Shown here: positions 10,586 through 20,071 of the stretch, piece after piece | How positions within the stretch are numbered: position 1 is the stretch's first letter | How the letters are laid out: the number at the start of each line of letters is the position of its first letter | Source of the DNA: Gammaproteobacteria bacterium | Lineage (GTDB): Bacteria; Pseudomonadota; Gammaproteobacteria; Burkholderiales; Rhodocyclaceae | Reading direction: 5' to 3' | NCBI GenBank assembly: GCA_018828385.1 | Contig: JAHJVE010000023.1 | Coordinates: forward strand, 558,001 to 622,000 | Length of the DNA: 64,000 bases | Program-made: the position numbers and the translations under genes | The notes under the pieces: model-generated | What the model saw: only the letters and a program-made list of their open reading frames with translations | What the model was told of the DNA's origin: nothing | Databases searched by the model: none

Positions 10586-11457
10586 GCTACGTCCAGCGCT
10601 TCATTTTCGAGGGCCTCGACATTCGCGGCGCCGTCGTTCATCTCGGCGATGCCTGGCAGCAAATGCAGGCCGGCCGCGACTATCAACCGACCGTCGCCCA
10701 GTTGCTCGGCGAGACAGCAGCCGTCACGGCGCTCATTGCCGGGCAGCTCAAGCAGCCCGGCCGCCTGACCCTGCAATTGCGCGGCAACGGCCCGGTCCAG
10801 TTGCTGGTCATGGATTGCAACGAACAGCTGCAGATGCGCGGCATGGCACGCAGCAACCCGGTCGTTCTGGCGGCGCCGGTGCCGGAACTGCTCGGCGCCC
10901 ATCAGGGCGGCCAGCTCATGATGAGCCTCGACATGCCGGAGGCCCGCCAGCCCTATCAAAGCTACGTGCCGATGGTCGGCGACAGCATTGCGGCAATCTT
11001 CGAGCATTACCTCGAACAATCCGAACAACAACCATCGCGCCTGTTTGCTGCCTGCAGCCAGGAGGCAGCGGCCTGCCTGTTCCTGCAAAAACTGCCCGAG
11101 GCCGACCACCATGACCAGGATGGCTGGCAACGCATCACCCAGCTGGCCGCCACGGTCAAGCCGGCCGAGTTGCTCGAACTCGACAGCGCCAGCCTGCTCG
11201 GCCGCCTCTTCCACGAAGACATGGCGGAACATGGCATCCGCCTCTACGACCCGCGTCCGGTGGCCTACCACTGCCCGGAAGACCGCAACAAGGTGGCCGA
11301 CATGATCCGCAGCCTGGGCCGGGCCGATGCCGAGACTATCCTCGCCGAACATGGCGAAATCGTCATCCGCGACGACATCTGCAACCGCAACTACCACTTC
11401 AGCGCCGACGACGTGGCCGCCCTGTTTGCCGTCAGCGAAGGCAAGGCACTGCATTGA
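10582..11457 (+). CDS. hslO: Hsp33 family chaperone HslO with an altered redox centre
   Basis: 291 aa from a GTG that overlaps the preceding stop (GTGA). YVQRFIFEGLDIRGAVVHL and the LLGETAAVTALIAGQLKQPG segment identify Hsp33, a holdase activated by oxidation of four zinc-binding cysteines arranged CxC...CxxC near the C-terminus. Here the first pair reads YHCPEDRNK (C-x-E) and the second reads IRDDICNRNYHF (D-x-x-C). So cysteines 1 and 4 remain and 2 and 3 are replaced by Glu and Asp. Zinc could still be held by C/E/D/C, but the two-disulfide switch of E. coli Hsp33 cannot form. The rest of the chaperone is intact and full length. Confidence 0.9.
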   Translation: MSYVQRFIFEGLDIRGAVVHLGDAWQQMQAGRDYQPTVAQLLGETAAVTALIAGQLKQPGRLTLQLRGNGPVQLLVMDCNEQLQMRGMARSNPVVLAAPVPELLGAHQGGQLMMSLDMPEARQPYQSYVPMVGDSIAAIFEHYLEQSEQQPSRLFAACSQEAAACLFLQKLPEADHHDQDGWQRITQLAATVKPAELLELDSASLLGRLFHEDMAEHGIRLYDPRPVAYHCPEDRNKVADMIRSLGRADAETILAEHGEIVIRDDICNRNYHFSADDVAALFAVSEGKALH

Positions 11458-12800
11458 CTGCACCGACAGACGCTTTCGTCCTCGGCCGTCGGGTCGAACT
11501 GCTCTATCGAAACGTCCTGCTCGGGCAGATCGTTTCGATCATCAATTCGACTCTCCTGACCTGGGTCGCCGCCTCGCTGATCGACAACCCGGCCATTTAC
11601 GCCTGGTGGCTGGCCGCTATCGCGATGGCCGGCCTGCGCATCAGCCAGGCCATGAGCTATCGGCGCGTCGCACTGCCGGACAAATTCGACAACGCCCTTT
11701 TGTGGCGCCGGCGCGCCCTGCTCAGCGCCGGCGGAGCCGGCATTGTCTGGGCCGGCGGCGCCCTGCTGCTCATGTCGCAAGGCGACACCCGGCTGCAACT
11801 GTTGGCCGCGCTGGTCATGTCCGGCATGGTCGCCGGGGCCGTACCGATCCTCGCTGCCGACCGCTTGATATTCCGCTGCTACGCGATACCCGTCGCGCTT
11901 GCCGTCGCCTTCGGCTCGCTCGGCAGCGACCCGCTGCACATTGCCTTTACCGCCATGTCGTTGATCCTGCTGCTGGCCGTGACGCGCAGCGCCGATTTCT
12001 TCCACGGCACGCTGCACGACACCTTCCGTCTCGAGCATGAAAAAGATGGCCTGCTCGACAATCTCGATCATGCACGTCAATTTGCTGAACGCTCCGACCG
12101 GGCCAAGACCGAGTTCCTGGCCAATATCAGCCACGAATTGCGCACCCCCATGAACGGCATCATGGGACTGTCGGAACTACTGGAACTTGAGGCATTAACC
12201 GAGCAACAGCGTGAGTTGCTGACTCCGCTGCGCGAGTCGGCCAACGATTTGCTGCTGCTAATCAACGACCTGATTCAACTTTCGGCGCTGGAAGCCGGGC
12301 ATATCAAGCCAAACTTGACGCCTTTCGCCATGAACGATCTCGGTGCCAGCCTGCATGCCATCTACTTCAATGCCTGCAATGCAAAAGGCCTGGATTTGCT
12401 GGAACAATTCGACGAAAACCTGCCGCAGCTCGTCAAGGGCGATCTCTCGCTGCTACAGCAGACATTCGCACAACTGGCCGACAACGCCATCAAATTCACG
12501 GAACGCGGCCACATCACCCTGACCGCGCGCATTCATGAGCAATTCGCAAGCACGGTCCACATCGAGTTCGCCATCAGCGACACCGGCCCGGGCATCCCGG
12601 CCGAAAAAATCGCCGCGCTCGACGGCCTGTTCGTTCAGGCGGACGGCTCGGCCACCCGGCGCCACGGCGGCACCGGCATCGGCCTGCCGATCGCCCGCAA
12701 GCTGGTCGAATTGATGGGTGGCAAACTGAGGGTAGAAAGCGAAGTCGGTATCGGCAGCCGCTTCAGTTTCATCATTCCCTTCGCGCTGACGGACGGCTGA
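11454..12800 (+). CDS. membrane sensor histidine kinase
   Basis: 448 aa from a TTG overlapping the hslO stop (TTGA); no other good start is nearer. Residues about 20-190 form six hydrophobic segments with hardly any periplasmic loops, so the input is probably a membrane or respiratory signal. The HisKA domain has [18 protein letters not shown] (phospho-His near 226), and the HATPase has [13 protein letters not shown] (N box), [11 protein letters not shown] (G1) and [13 protein letters not shown] (G2). There is no receiver domain and no adjacent response regulator, so its partner lies elsewhere. Coupling to hslO suggests a stress theme, which is inference. Confidence 0.88.
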   Translation: MTAPTDAFVLGRRVELLYRNVLLGQIVSIINSTLLTWVAASLIDNPAIYAWWLAAIAMAGLRISQAMSYRRVALPDKFDNALLWRRRALLSAGGAGIVWAGGALLLMSQGDTRLQLLAALVMSGMVAGAVPILAADRLIFRCYAIPVALAVAFGSLGSDPLHIAFTAMSLILLLAVTRSADFFHGTLHDTFRLEHEKDGLLDNLDHARQFAERSDRAKTEFLANISHELRTPMNGIMGLSELLELEALTEQQRELLTPLRESANDLLLLINDLIQLSALEAGHIKPNLTPFAMNDLGASLHAIYFNACNAKGLDLLEQFDENLPQLVKGDLSLLQQTFAQLADNAIKFTERGHITLTARIHEQFASTVHIEFAISDTGPGIPAEKIAALDGLFVQADGSATRRHGGTGIGLPIARKLVELMGGKLRVESEVGIGSRFSFIIPFALTDG

Positions 12801-12810
12801 ACAGCGAGCC

Positions 12811-14202
12811 TCAGAGCACCTTGCCGGGATTCATCAGCCCGCGCGGATCGAGCGCCTGCTTAAGCGATTGCATGAGCGCCATCTCGACCGGGCTCTTGTA
12901 ACGCAGGATTTCCTCGCGCTTGAGCTGGCCGATGCCGTGTTCGGCCGAAATCGAACCGTTCAGGGCGTGCACCGTGTCATGTACGATACGATGCACCGCC
13001 GGCTCGCTGGCGAGGAAAGCCGCGTTGTCGTGGGCATCGGCCTTCGACAGGTTGTAATGCAGGTTGCCATCGCCGACATGGCCGAAGGCAACGACGCGGA
13101 TACCGGGAAAAGCGCTGGCCAGCGCCGCATCTGCCGTCGCCAGGAATTCGGGAATGGCGGAGACCGGCACCGAAACATCGTGCTTGATGCTGATGCCTTC
13201 GATCTTCTGCGCCTCCGAAATGCTCTCGCGCAGCGCCCACAGCTTCTTGGCCTGGGTTTCAGACTGGGCGACGACGCCGTCGGAGACCTCTGCGCTATCG
13301 ATTCGCCCGGCCAGCCAGGCTTCGACGGAGGCCGGCTCGGCGTCGGAAAACTCGGCCAGGACGTACCACGGCGACGCTTCGCACGGCCGCGTTGTATCGG
13401 GAATGTGCTTGAGGACCAGCCCGAGCGCCGTTTCCGAAACCAGCTCGAAGGCCGTCAGTTGGGCGTCGAAAGCGGTTTTTGCCGAATTCAGCAGGTCGAC
13501 CGCAGCAGTCGGTGAAGCGACGTTGAGCCAGCAGGTAACCTGCCTTTTGGGCAGCGGAAACAGCTTGAGCACGGCGCCGGTGATGATGCCCAGCGTGCCT
13601 TCGGCGCCGATGAACAATTGCTTGAGATCGTAGCCGGTGTTGTCCTTGCGCAGCCCGCGCAGGCCGTTCCAGATATCGCCGTTGGGCAGGACTACTTCGA
13701 GGCCGAGCGTCAGTTCGCGGGTATTGCCGTAGCGCAAAACCTGCACACCGCCGGCATTGGTCGACAGGTTGCCACCGATCTGGCACGTCCCTTCCGACGC
13801 CAGGGCCAGCGGGAAAAGCCGGTCGGCAGCGCGCGCCGCCTCCTGGATGGCGGCCAGCGTGCAGCCGGCTTCCACTGAAATCGTGCCGTTTTTCCGGTCG
13901 ACCGTAAGAATGCGGTTCAGACGGCTCAAACTGACGACCACCGCGCCGCCCGAGTCGTCCGGCGTTGCCGCGCCGCACAGGCTGGTGTTGCCGCCCTGCG
14001 GCACGATGGCCACGCCGGCCGTGACGCAGGCCTTGACGACCGCCGCCACCTCGGCAGTGTTGCGGGGGCGGACGACGCACTGGGCGGCACCACGGTAGCG
14101 GCCGCGCCAGTCGGTGACGAAGGGTGCGATGTCGGCCGGCTCGGTCAGCACCTGGGCCGGACCGACGAGGGCGACGAGTTGACCGATCAGGGAATCGCTC
14201 AT
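12811..14202 (-). CDS. GlcD/D-lactate dehydrogenase-like FAD-linked oxidoreductase
   Basis: 463-aa flavoprotein of the VAO family. The PCMH FAD domain occupies about residues 35-215 (VVRPRNTAEVAAVVKAC, IVPQGGNTSLCGAA, EGTCQIGGNLSTNAGG). The C-terminal oxidase domain has GHVGDGNLHYN and ends SAEHGIGQLKREEILRY, a typical substrate/metal-binding element of GlcD, D-lactate and D-2-hydroxyglutarate dehydrogenases. The substrate is a D-2-hydroxyacid but which one is open. Start 14202 (MSDSLIGQL) is chosen because it follows the patatin gene by 7 bp. A dispersed-motif copy lies inside at 13876-13910. Confidence 0.9.
   Translation of the reverse strand: MSDSLIGQLVALVGPAQVLTEPADIAPFVTDWRGRYRGAAQCVVRPRNTAEVAAVVKACVTAGVAIVPQGGNTSLCGAATPDDSGGAVVVSLSRLNRILTVDRKNGTISVEAGCTLAAIQEAARAADRLFPLALASEGTCQIGGNLSTNAGGVQVLRYGNTRELTLGLEVVLPNGDIWNGLRGLRKDNTGYDLKQLFIGAEGTLGIITGAVLKLFPLPKRQVTCWLNVASPTAAVDLLNSAKTAFDAQLTAFELVSETALGLVLKHIPDTTRPCEASPWYVLAEFSDAEPASVEAWLAGRIDSAEVSDGVVAQSETQAKKLWALRESISEAQKIEGISIKHDVSVPVSAIPEFLATADAALASAFPGIRVVAFGHVGDGNLHYNLSKADAHDNAAFLASEPAVHRIVHDTVHALNGSISAEHGIGQLKREEILRYKSPVEMALMQSLKQALDPRGLMNPGKVL
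13876..13910 (-). repeat. dispersed uptake-like motif, copy 5 (in coding sequence)
   Basis: Inside the GlcD-like gene, co-directional. CTTACGGTCGACCGGAAAAA then CGGCACGATTTCAGT; it encodes LTVDRKNGTISV. The GTCGAC variant makes the core dyad CGGTCGACCG perfect. Confidence 0.7.
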
Positions 14203-14209
14203 CAGGTTT

Positions 14210-15076
14210 TCAATCGAGCAGCGAATGCAGCAGCGGCAGCATATGTTCGGCGGCCTTGCGCCCGGCGGCAATGGCTTCGCCGGCACGATGGTAGTCGAGC
14301 AGGTTGAGCTGCCCGAGGCGCGGCGTGATCAGCACGTCGGCCGGCTCGCCAGCCAGGCGCGACCGCGAGATGCGGCCCTGCATGATGGCGATGCTGTTGC
14401 TCACCACATCGGCCAGCGAAGGCAGGACCGGCGTGGCTTCGCCGCCGCCAAACCAGCGACCGACGGCGTTGCGCCAGCCGCCGTTGGCCACCGCCGGCTT
14501 GCCGTTGCGCCGCTGCAGTGTGGTCAGGATGTCCATGCCAAGATCGACGGCGATCACCACTTCGGCGTCGAGCACCCGGCACAGCGAAACCGGCACCGGA
14601 TTGACCAGGCCACCATCGACCAGAAAACGTCCGTCGAGTAATTGCGGTGAAAACAGGCCGGGCAGCGCGATGGAGGCGCGGACCGCGGCGGCGACCGAGC
14701 CCTCGCGCAGCCAGATTTCGCGCCCCGTCGCCAGATCGGTGGCAACGCAGGCGAAGGGCCGGTCGAGATCGGAAAAGGTGTTGTCGAGGAAGGAGGTCGA
14801 GGCAAAATCAAGCAGCTTTGCCCCCTTGATCAACCCGCCGGTCAGGCTGACATCGAAAAAACCGAGGACATCGCTCCGGCTCAGTCCGCCGACCCAGGCC
14901 TCAAGCTTGTCGAGATCGCCCGAGGCGTAGGCGGCGCCGACAAAGGCGCCGATCGAGGTACCGCAGACGACATCCGGCTCGATGCCGGCCTCCTGCAGGG
15001 CGCGCAACACGCCGATATGCGCCCAGCCGCGCGCCGAGCCGGAACCAAGTGCGATGCCGAGACGCGGCCGGGCCAC
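14210..15076 (-). CDS. patatin-like phospholipase (RssA type)
   Basis: 288-aa patatin-family hydrolase. GIALGSGSARGWAHIGVLRA is the oxyanion-hole glycine loop, GTSIG near residue 41 holds the nucleophilic serine, and FLVDGGLVNP near residue 155 gives the aspartate of the Ser-Asp dyad. Length and the ALPGLFSPQ segment match the RssA-like group, cytosolic esterases/phospholipases of mostly unknown substrate. It lies between rimO (6 bp upstream) and the GlcD-like gene (7 bp downstream), all on the minus strand, probably one operon. Confidence 0.9.
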   Translation of the reverse strand: MARPRLGIALGSGSARGWAHIGVLRALQEAGIEPDVVCGTSIGAFVGAAYASGDLDKLEAWVGGLSRSDVLGFFDVSLTGGLIKGAKLLDFASTSFLDNTFSDLDRPFACVATDLATGREIWLREGSVAAAVRASIALPGLFSPQLLDGRFLVDGGLVNPVPVSLCRVLDAEVVIAVDLGMDILTTLQRRNGKPAVANGGWRNAVGRWFGGGEATPVLPSLADVVSNSIAIMQGRISRSRLAGEPADVLITPRLGQLNLLDYHRAGEAIAAGRKAAEHMLPLLHSLLD

Positions 15077-15082
15077 GACAGA

Positions 15083-16414
15083 TCAGCCCGGCCCGACCGG
15101 CTGGGCGTAGAGGTCGTGGTGGTCGGCGTCGATGACCTTGACCTGCAGGAAGTCGCCCGGCTGGGCGTCGAAATAGCCGTCGAGGTAAACCACGCCGTCG
15201 ATTTCCGGCGCATCGGCCTTGGAGCGGGCAATCGTGCCCTCCTCATCGACGGCATCGACCAGCACCTGAATGACCGTGTCGATCTTGGCTTCGAGCTTGG
15301 CGGCGGAAATGTCTTCCTGGACCTGCATGAGCCAGCGCCGACGATCCTCGCGCACGGATTCCGGCAGCAGGTCGGCCAGTTCGTTGGCCTTGGCGCCTTC
15401 GACCGGCGAGTAGGCAAAAGCGCCGACGCGATCCAGTTTTGCGTCTTCGAGGAACTGGATGAGCTGGTCGAAATCCTCGTCGGTCTCGCCGGGGAAGCCG
15501 GTGATGAAGGTCGAGCGGATAACGATTTCCGGGCAGATCTCGCGCCATTTGGCGATGCGTTCCAGCGTGTTTTCGGCCGAGGCCGGGCGCTTCATCGCCT
15601 TCAAAATGGTCGGGCTGGCGTGCTGGAAAGGCACGTCGAGGTAAGGCAGGATCTTGCCTTCGGCCATGAGCGGGATGACGTCATCGACCGATGGGTACGG
15701 GTAAACGTAATGCAGACGGACCCAGATGCCGAAGCTGGCCAGCGCCTCGCATAGCTCCTTGAGGCGCGACTTGACCGGCTTGCCACCCCAGAAGGCGGTG
15801 CGGTACTTGAGGTCCACGCCGTAGGCCGAGGTGTCCTGCGAAATGACGAGAATTTCTTTCACGCCAGCCCGGGCCAGGTTTTCGGCTTCGGCCAGCACAT
15901 CGCCGACCGGCCGAGAAACCAGCGGGCCGCGCAGCGACGGGATGATGCAGAAGGTGCAGCTATGGTTGCAGCCTTCGGAAATTTTCAGGTAGGCGAAGTG
16001 GTCCGGCGTCAGGCGCACGCCTTGTGGCGGCACGAGGTCGGAATACGGGTCGTGGGGCTTGGGCAGGTGGGTATGGACGTAGCCCATGACCTCGTCGGCG
16101 GCGTGCGGGCCGGTGACGGCGAGCACGGCCGGATGCGTCGATTGCACGATGTCGCCCTTGGCGCCCAGGCAGCCGGTGACGATGACCTTGCCGTTCTCGT
16201 TGAGCGCTTCGCCGATGGCGTCGAGCGACTCTTCCACCGCGGCATCGATGAAGCCGCAGGTATTGACGATCACAAGATCGGAATTGTCGTAGCTCGGCGA
16301 AATCTCGTAGCCTTCGGCGCGCAGCTTGGTCAGGATGCGCTCGGCATCGGAACTGGCCTTCGGGCAGCCCAGGGAAACAAAGCCGACGGTCGGCACTTTT
16401 TGCTGAATACTCAT
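15083..16414 (-). CDS. rimO: ribosomal protein S12 methylthiotransferase RimO
   Basis: 443 aa with the RimO architecture: N-terminal UPF0004 domain with [17 protein letters not shown] and conserved cysteines (VNTCGF, VTGCLGA), radical-SAM motif CNHSCTFC near residue 150, and a C-terminal TRAM domain. RimO uses two [4Fe-4S] clusters to add a methylthio group to an aspartate of ribosomal protein S12. Length and motifs are normal. First gene of the rimO-patatin-GlcD-like run. Confidence 0.97.
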   Translation of the reverse strand: MSIQQKVPTVGFVSLGCPKASSDAERILTKLRAEGYEISPSYDNSDLVIVNTCGFIDAAVEESLDAIGEALNENGKVIVTGCLGAKGDIVQSTHPAVLAVTGPHAADEVMGYVHTHLPKPHDPYSDLVPPQGVRLTPDHFAYLKISEGCNHSCTFCIIPSLRGPLVSRPVGDVLAEAENLARAGVKEILVISQDTSAYGVDLKYRTAFWGGKPVKSRLKELCEALASFGIWVRLHYVYPYPSVDDVIPLMAEGKILPYLDVPFQHASPTILKAMKRPASAENTLERIAKWREICPEIVIRSTFITGFPGETDEDFDQLIQFLEDAKLDRVGAFAYSPVEGAKANELADLLPESVREDRRRWLMQVQEDISAAKLEAKIDTVIQVLVDAVDEEGTIARSKADAPEIDGVVYLDGYFDAQPGDFLQVKVIDADHHDLYAQPVGPG

Positions 16415-16471
16415 GCGATGGAAACCTTATCCGGACAGGCCGGCAAACAAAGGGCGTATTTTACGGGGGAA

Positions 16472-17845
16472 TCAGCTTGGCAGGCGGGCAAGTGCCTGTT
16501 TCAGCGCGTCAAAACATTTGGCGTCAATGGCCGTGCCGACATTCTCGGCCATGATTTCCAGCGTCTTGGGAATCGGCACCGCACCGCGATACGGGCGTTC
16601 GGCGGTGATCGCGTCAAAAATATCGGCCGTCGTGATGATCCGCGTTTCGAGGCAGATATCTTTCGCCATCACGCCGCGCGGATAGCCCTTGCCGTCGAAG
16701 CGCTCGTGATGGGCGGCCGACACCTGCGCCAGTTCGGTAAAAGCGTCGATGCGCGAGAGGATCGTCTCGGTGTACATGGCGTGCGCCTTGACCGCCGCCC
16801 ACTCCTCGTCATCGAGCTTGCCGGGCTTGTCGAGCACACTGTTGCTGACGCCAAGTTTGCCGACATCGTGGAGCAGCGCGCCGCGCTTCAGCCAGCGCCG
16901 ACGGTCCGCTGCCAGACCGAGCGTTTCGGCGATCAGGTCGGCGTAGAGCGCAACCCGCGTGCTGTGCCCGCTGGTGTAGGGACTCTTCGAGTCGACGACC
17001 TGGCCGAAGGCAGCCGCGATGTCGTCGAGATAATCGTCATCGAGCGCCACGACATGACCGGCCGGCTCGAGCGCCAGCACCGCTGCCATGACATCGGGCG
17101 AAGCCAGCAGCTTCCAGAAGGCATCATCACCCTCCAGTTGCTCGAATGCCGCTACCAGAGCCGGATCGAACCAGCCGCCGACGCGCTGCCGTACCTCGTC
17201 GAAAGCCGCCTGCGGGCCACCGGAGGTATGAAAAACGTCAATCACCTGAGCCAGCAGCGCAATCCGCGAATAAAGCGGAATCGCCTCGCCGGCCAGGCCG
17301 TGCGGTTTGCCCTGTCCGTTGAAATGCTCGTCCAGGCTGTAGATGCCGGCCGACACGCTTTCGGGGAAACGCAGCAGGCGGGCGATTTCGGCGCCACGCT
17401 GGCAGCGTGTGGCGATCAACTCGGTGGCGATCTGTTCGCCGTCGCGCATGATCGTCATGACGCTGCGGAAACGCTCGGCCAGCGGCGCCCTCAGCCCGGT
17501 GTGGCTGAGTACGAACTGGAGCACCCGGGGCAGGCTGTCGCCGACCTTTTTGAAGTCGCGCTTGAAGCTCAGGTCGTCGGTCAGGTACAGCTCGCAGATG
17601 CGCGCGGCGTTGCTGCTGCAGCCCAGATCCTTGAGCAGCAAGGTGTAGTAGAGATTCCACAGATCGTCGTCGCCAAGCCCGAGACGGCGGCCGATGTGCA
17701 TGCCGATCCAGCAACAACGCACGCAGTGGCCTTCCGGCTGCCCTTCGGTAATGTCGAGCGCGTGGCTGAGCGCCGAGATCAATTCGGAAAGTTTCAAGCC
17801 GGCCAGGGCGGGCAAGGTAAATTGAACGGGAGAATTAGCTGGCAT
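16472..17845 (-). CDS. HD-GYP domain protein (second half intact, first half degenerate)
   Basis: 457 aa from the ATG at 17845 (a TTG 21 bp further upstream is possible). The C-terminal half is a complete HD-GYP phosphodiesterase domain: HSTRVALYADLIAE, LLHDVGKLGVSN near residue 325, HHERFDGKGYPRG near 385 and TTADIFDAITAERPYR. These residues bind the di-metal centre that hydrolyses cyclic-di-GMP. The N-terminal half has a similar layout with lost ligands (LLKDLGCSSN, LDEHFNGQGKPHG), so it is probably a regulatory pseudo-domain. No receiver or membrane part. It could counteract the GGDEF protein encoded at 3158-4402, but nothing links them directly. Confidence 0.9.
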   Translation of the reverse strand: MPANSPVQFTLPALAGLKLSELISALSHALDITEGQPEGHCVRCCWIGMHIGRRLGLGDDDLWNLYYTLLLKDLGCSSNAARICELYLTDDLSFKRDFKKVGDSLPRVLQFVLSHTGLRAPLAERFRSVMTIMRDGEQIATELIATRCQRGAEIARLLRFPESVSAGIYSLDEHFNGQGKPHGLAGEAIPLYSRIALLAQVIDVFHTSGGPQAAFDEVRQRVGGWFDPALVAAFEQLEGDDAFWKLLASPDVMAAVLALEPAGHVVALDDDYLDDIAAAFGQVVDSKSPYTSGHSTRVALYADLIAETLGLAADRRRWLKRGALLHDVGKLGVSNSVLDKPGKLDDEEWAAVKAHAMYTETILSRIDAFTELAQVSAAHHERFDGKGYPRGVMAKDICLETRIITTADIFDAITAERPYRGAVPIPKTLEIMAENVGTAIDAKCFDALKQALARLPS

Positions 17846-17967
17846 CGGTTCGTAGATTACCAACAAACCATGAAGTTCTCTCGCTACACAACGATTTCCG
17901 CAGGCCAGGGCGAAGCGCCAAACAGATCAACCTCATCCGGAACACTGGCGGAACGCGCTTAATTCGT

Positions 17968-17973
17968 TATAAT
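17968..17973 (+). promoter_or_regulatory. -10 element of the tRNA-Val promoter
   Basis: Perfect TATAAT 10 bp before the mature 5' end of the tRNA. The -35 position (around 17945-17950, CTGGCG) is poor. Confidence 0.6.
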
Positions 17974-17983
17974 GCGCGCCCAT

Positions 17984-18059
17984 GCGTTCTTAGCTCAGTT
18001 GGTAGAGCGTCTGCCTTACACGCAGAATGTCGGCGGTTCGAGCCCGTCAGGACGCACCA
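17984..18059 (+). tRNA. tRNA-Val (anticodon TAC), CCA encoded
   Basis: Full cloverleaf: acceptor GCGTTCT pairs with AGGACGC, D-arm TAGCTCAGTTGGTAGAGC, anticodon stem TCTGC/GCAGA with loop CTTACAC (anticodon TAC, valine), T-arm with GGTTCGAGC, and a genomically encoded CCA. It stands alone, with its own promoter and terminator. Confidence 0.96.
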
Positions 18060-18092
18060 GATACCCGCTTCATGACCGTTCATGAAGTACCA

Positions 18093-18117
18093 AAACCCCG
18101 CTCCGGCGGGGTTTTTC
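18093..18117 (+). terminator. rho-independent terminator after tRNA-Val
   Basis: AACCCCGC-tcc-GGCGGGGTTTTT: a GC-rich stem followed by five T, about 35 bp after the tRNA. Confidence 0.88.
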
Positions 18118-18177
18118 GTTTCTATCCTCGCCCCACACCGCCTCAATTCACTTCATGAGAGCGCTGCGCCGGCAAGC

Positions 18178-19929
18178 TCAAACCGGCATCAGCCGGCGAT
18201 TGACCGCCCCCGGCAAGGTGCGCAGCGACTTGCCGCCCAGCATCGTATATTCCTCGGCCTTGACGGTGCTGACGTAATGCCAGTCGGCCCGGCATTCGCC
18301 TGGCGTGGCGGTGACCACCATGTAGCCGCGGTCGCCGGTGTTGGCGTACTTGAGCGGCCCGATGATGGCTTCCAGGCCGGCGGCCACGGCGAGCGGGTTT
18401 TCGCTTGGGAAATATTCCTCGAGGCCCGGGGAGGAAACGGAAGCGACGGCAAATTCGACGCCGACGGCTTTGCCCTGGTAATCCTGAAGATCGCTGGCCC
18501 AGGCGTTGTGGGTGTCGCCGGCCAGCACGACAAGGTTCTTGTCCATTCCGCGAGCCATGGCCAGCACGGTTTCGCGGGCCATGGCGTAGCCGTCCCAGGC
18601 GTCGAGATTGTAGGGAATGGCCGGCTGGGCGAGGATGAACTGCTCCTGCGGGGTCAGCGTGGCCGGCGCCGTCTGCGCCTTGTAGACCAGCGCCGAGTAG
18701 GCGGAGAAGCTGATCTGGCCGAGAACCAGCGGCGCCGGGATATTCATGCGGCCCATCAGCACCTGCTGGCCGAGCATCTGCCAGGTTGCAGTTGAGCGGG
18801 AAAACTGCTGTTGCAGCCAGAGCAGTTGCTCGGCGCCGAGCAACTGGCGGTCGGTATCGGCCAGATCGGCGGCAAAGCGCTCACCGTCGAAGCTGCCGTC
18901 GCTGACGAAATAGTTGGCGTAGTCCATTTGCTGGTCGCGCGCGATGACGCGGGTATCGAGCATGTGCAGCGCGAGCAGGTTGCCGAAGGTGAAGCTGCGG
19001 TTGATTTGCTGCGGTCGACGCGGATCCGGGGTACGAATCGGCAGCCATTCGTGGAAGGCCTGCAGGGCGGCGGCACGGCGGACGGTAAATTCGCCTTCGG
19101 TCGCCGAATCATGGTTCTCGGCGCCGTCCTTCCAGGTGTCGTTGGCGATCTCATGGTCGTCCCAAACGTTGATGAAAGGCATGGCGGCATGCACGGCCTG
19201 GAGGTCGGCATCGGTGTGGTACTGGGCGTAACGCTGGCGATAGTCGTCGAGCGTGAGCAGCTCGCCGGCCGGCAGCACTTCACGGCCGAGCGCGGCGGCA
19301 TCGGTCGAGGCGTAGCCGTCGCGGCCGTATTCGTAGATGTAGTCGCCGAGATGGACGGCGGCATGGATGCCTTCGAGCTTCGCCGCTTCGCGGTAGGCGT
19401 GGAAATAGCCAGCCGGGAAGTTGGAGCAGGTGAACACGGCGAGCTTGACCTGGGCAACGCTGCCCACCGGAAGGGTGCGCGTGCGACCAGCCGGCGACAC
19501 CGTATGGCCGACGGCGAAACGATAGTGATAGACGGTGCCCGGCTTGAGACCGCTGACATCGACCTTGACGGTGTGGTCCTTGCGGCCATCGGTGAGCGCG
19601 ATACCGGCGCGGACGACGCGACGGAATCCCGCGTCGAGGGCCATTTCCCACTTGACCGGAACGACGCCGCCGCGCTCGCTGGTAACCCGCGTCCAGATGA
19701 TGACCTTGCGGGCGAGCGGGTCGCCGCTGGCCACGCCATGCGCGAAACTGACCTTGTGCCGATGCGGAAAGTGGCCCAGCGCGCGCAGTTCATCGAACTG
19801 TCGGTCCTCGGCATCGAAGTCGTGGGCCATGGCGCGCAATGGCAGCAGACTGCCGGCCGAGGCGGCAACGCCTCCCATGGCGAAATGTCGGAGGAAACGG
19901 CGACGTTGGGTCGGAGTGCGAGTGGTCAT
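18178..19929 (-). CDS. phoD: PhoD-family alkaline phosphatase/phosphodiesterase, Tat-exported
   Basis: 583 aa. The N-terminus has a twin-arginine signal (TQRRRFLRHFAMGG then a hydrophobic stretch), so the enzyme folds with its metals before export. The PhoD N-terminal beta domain (FAHGVASGDPLARKVIIWTR) precedes the metallophosphatase core: CSNFPAGYFHAY, AAVHLGDYIYEYG, NVWDDHEIAND and VLAGDTHNAW supply the Ca/Fe ligands. PhoD enzymes release phosphate from mono- and diesters, including nucleic acids and teichoic acid. A PhoB-like regulator lies 9 kb away, but I see no convincing Pho box upstream. Confidence 0.93.
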   Translation of the reverse strand: MTTRTPTQRRRFLRHFAMGGVAASAGSLLPLRAMAHDFDAEDRQFDELRALGHFPHRHKVSFAHGVASGDPLARKVIIWTRVTSERGGVVPVKWEMALDAGFRRVVRAGIALTDGRKDHTVKVDVSGLKPGTVYHYRFAVGHTVSPAGRTRTLPVGSVAQVKLAVFTCSNFPAGYFHAYREAAKLEGIHAAVHLGDYIYEYGRDGYASTDAAALGREVLPAGELLTLDDYRQRYAQYHTDADLQAVHAAMPFINVWDDHEIANDTWKDGAENHDSATEGEFTVRRAAALQAFHEWLPIRTPDPRRPQQINRSFTFGNLLALHMLDTRVIARDQQMDYANYFVSDGSFDGERFAADLADTDRQLLGAEQLLWLQQQFSRSTATWQMLGQQVLMGRMNIPAPLVLGQISFSAYSALVYKAQTAPATLTPQEQFILAQPAIPYNLDAWDGYAMARETVLAMARGMDKNLVVLAGDTHNAWASDLQDYQGKAVGVEFAVASVSSPGLEEYFPSENPLAVAAGLEAIIGPLKYANTGDRGYMVVTATPGECRADWHYVSTVKAEEYTMLGGKSLRTLPGAVNRRLMPV

Positions 19930-20071
19930 GAGGGCTGCCTGGAGGATATGAAGGTAGCCCAGCCTAGCGGCGGAGAATTACAACAGCATTGCCGGAAAAT
20001 GTCAGCGGAATTGGCGGGCGGCAATCCAGGGCCTGGCGTACATTCGGCCGCGGCAAGCCGGGCCGGACAGC

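Noticed and set aside
15962..17962. Long open frame on the plus strand, opposite rimO and the HD-GYP gene (also 55086-58304 opposite gspD, and others)
   Set aside because: Antisense shadows of strongly coding genes in GC-rich DNA; no recognisable domains and no ribosome binding sites.
19975..20010. Possible Pho box upstream of phoD (CTGACAT and CTGTTGT on the minus strand)
   Set aside because: The two half-sites are not spaced 11 bp apart and match the consensus poorly.
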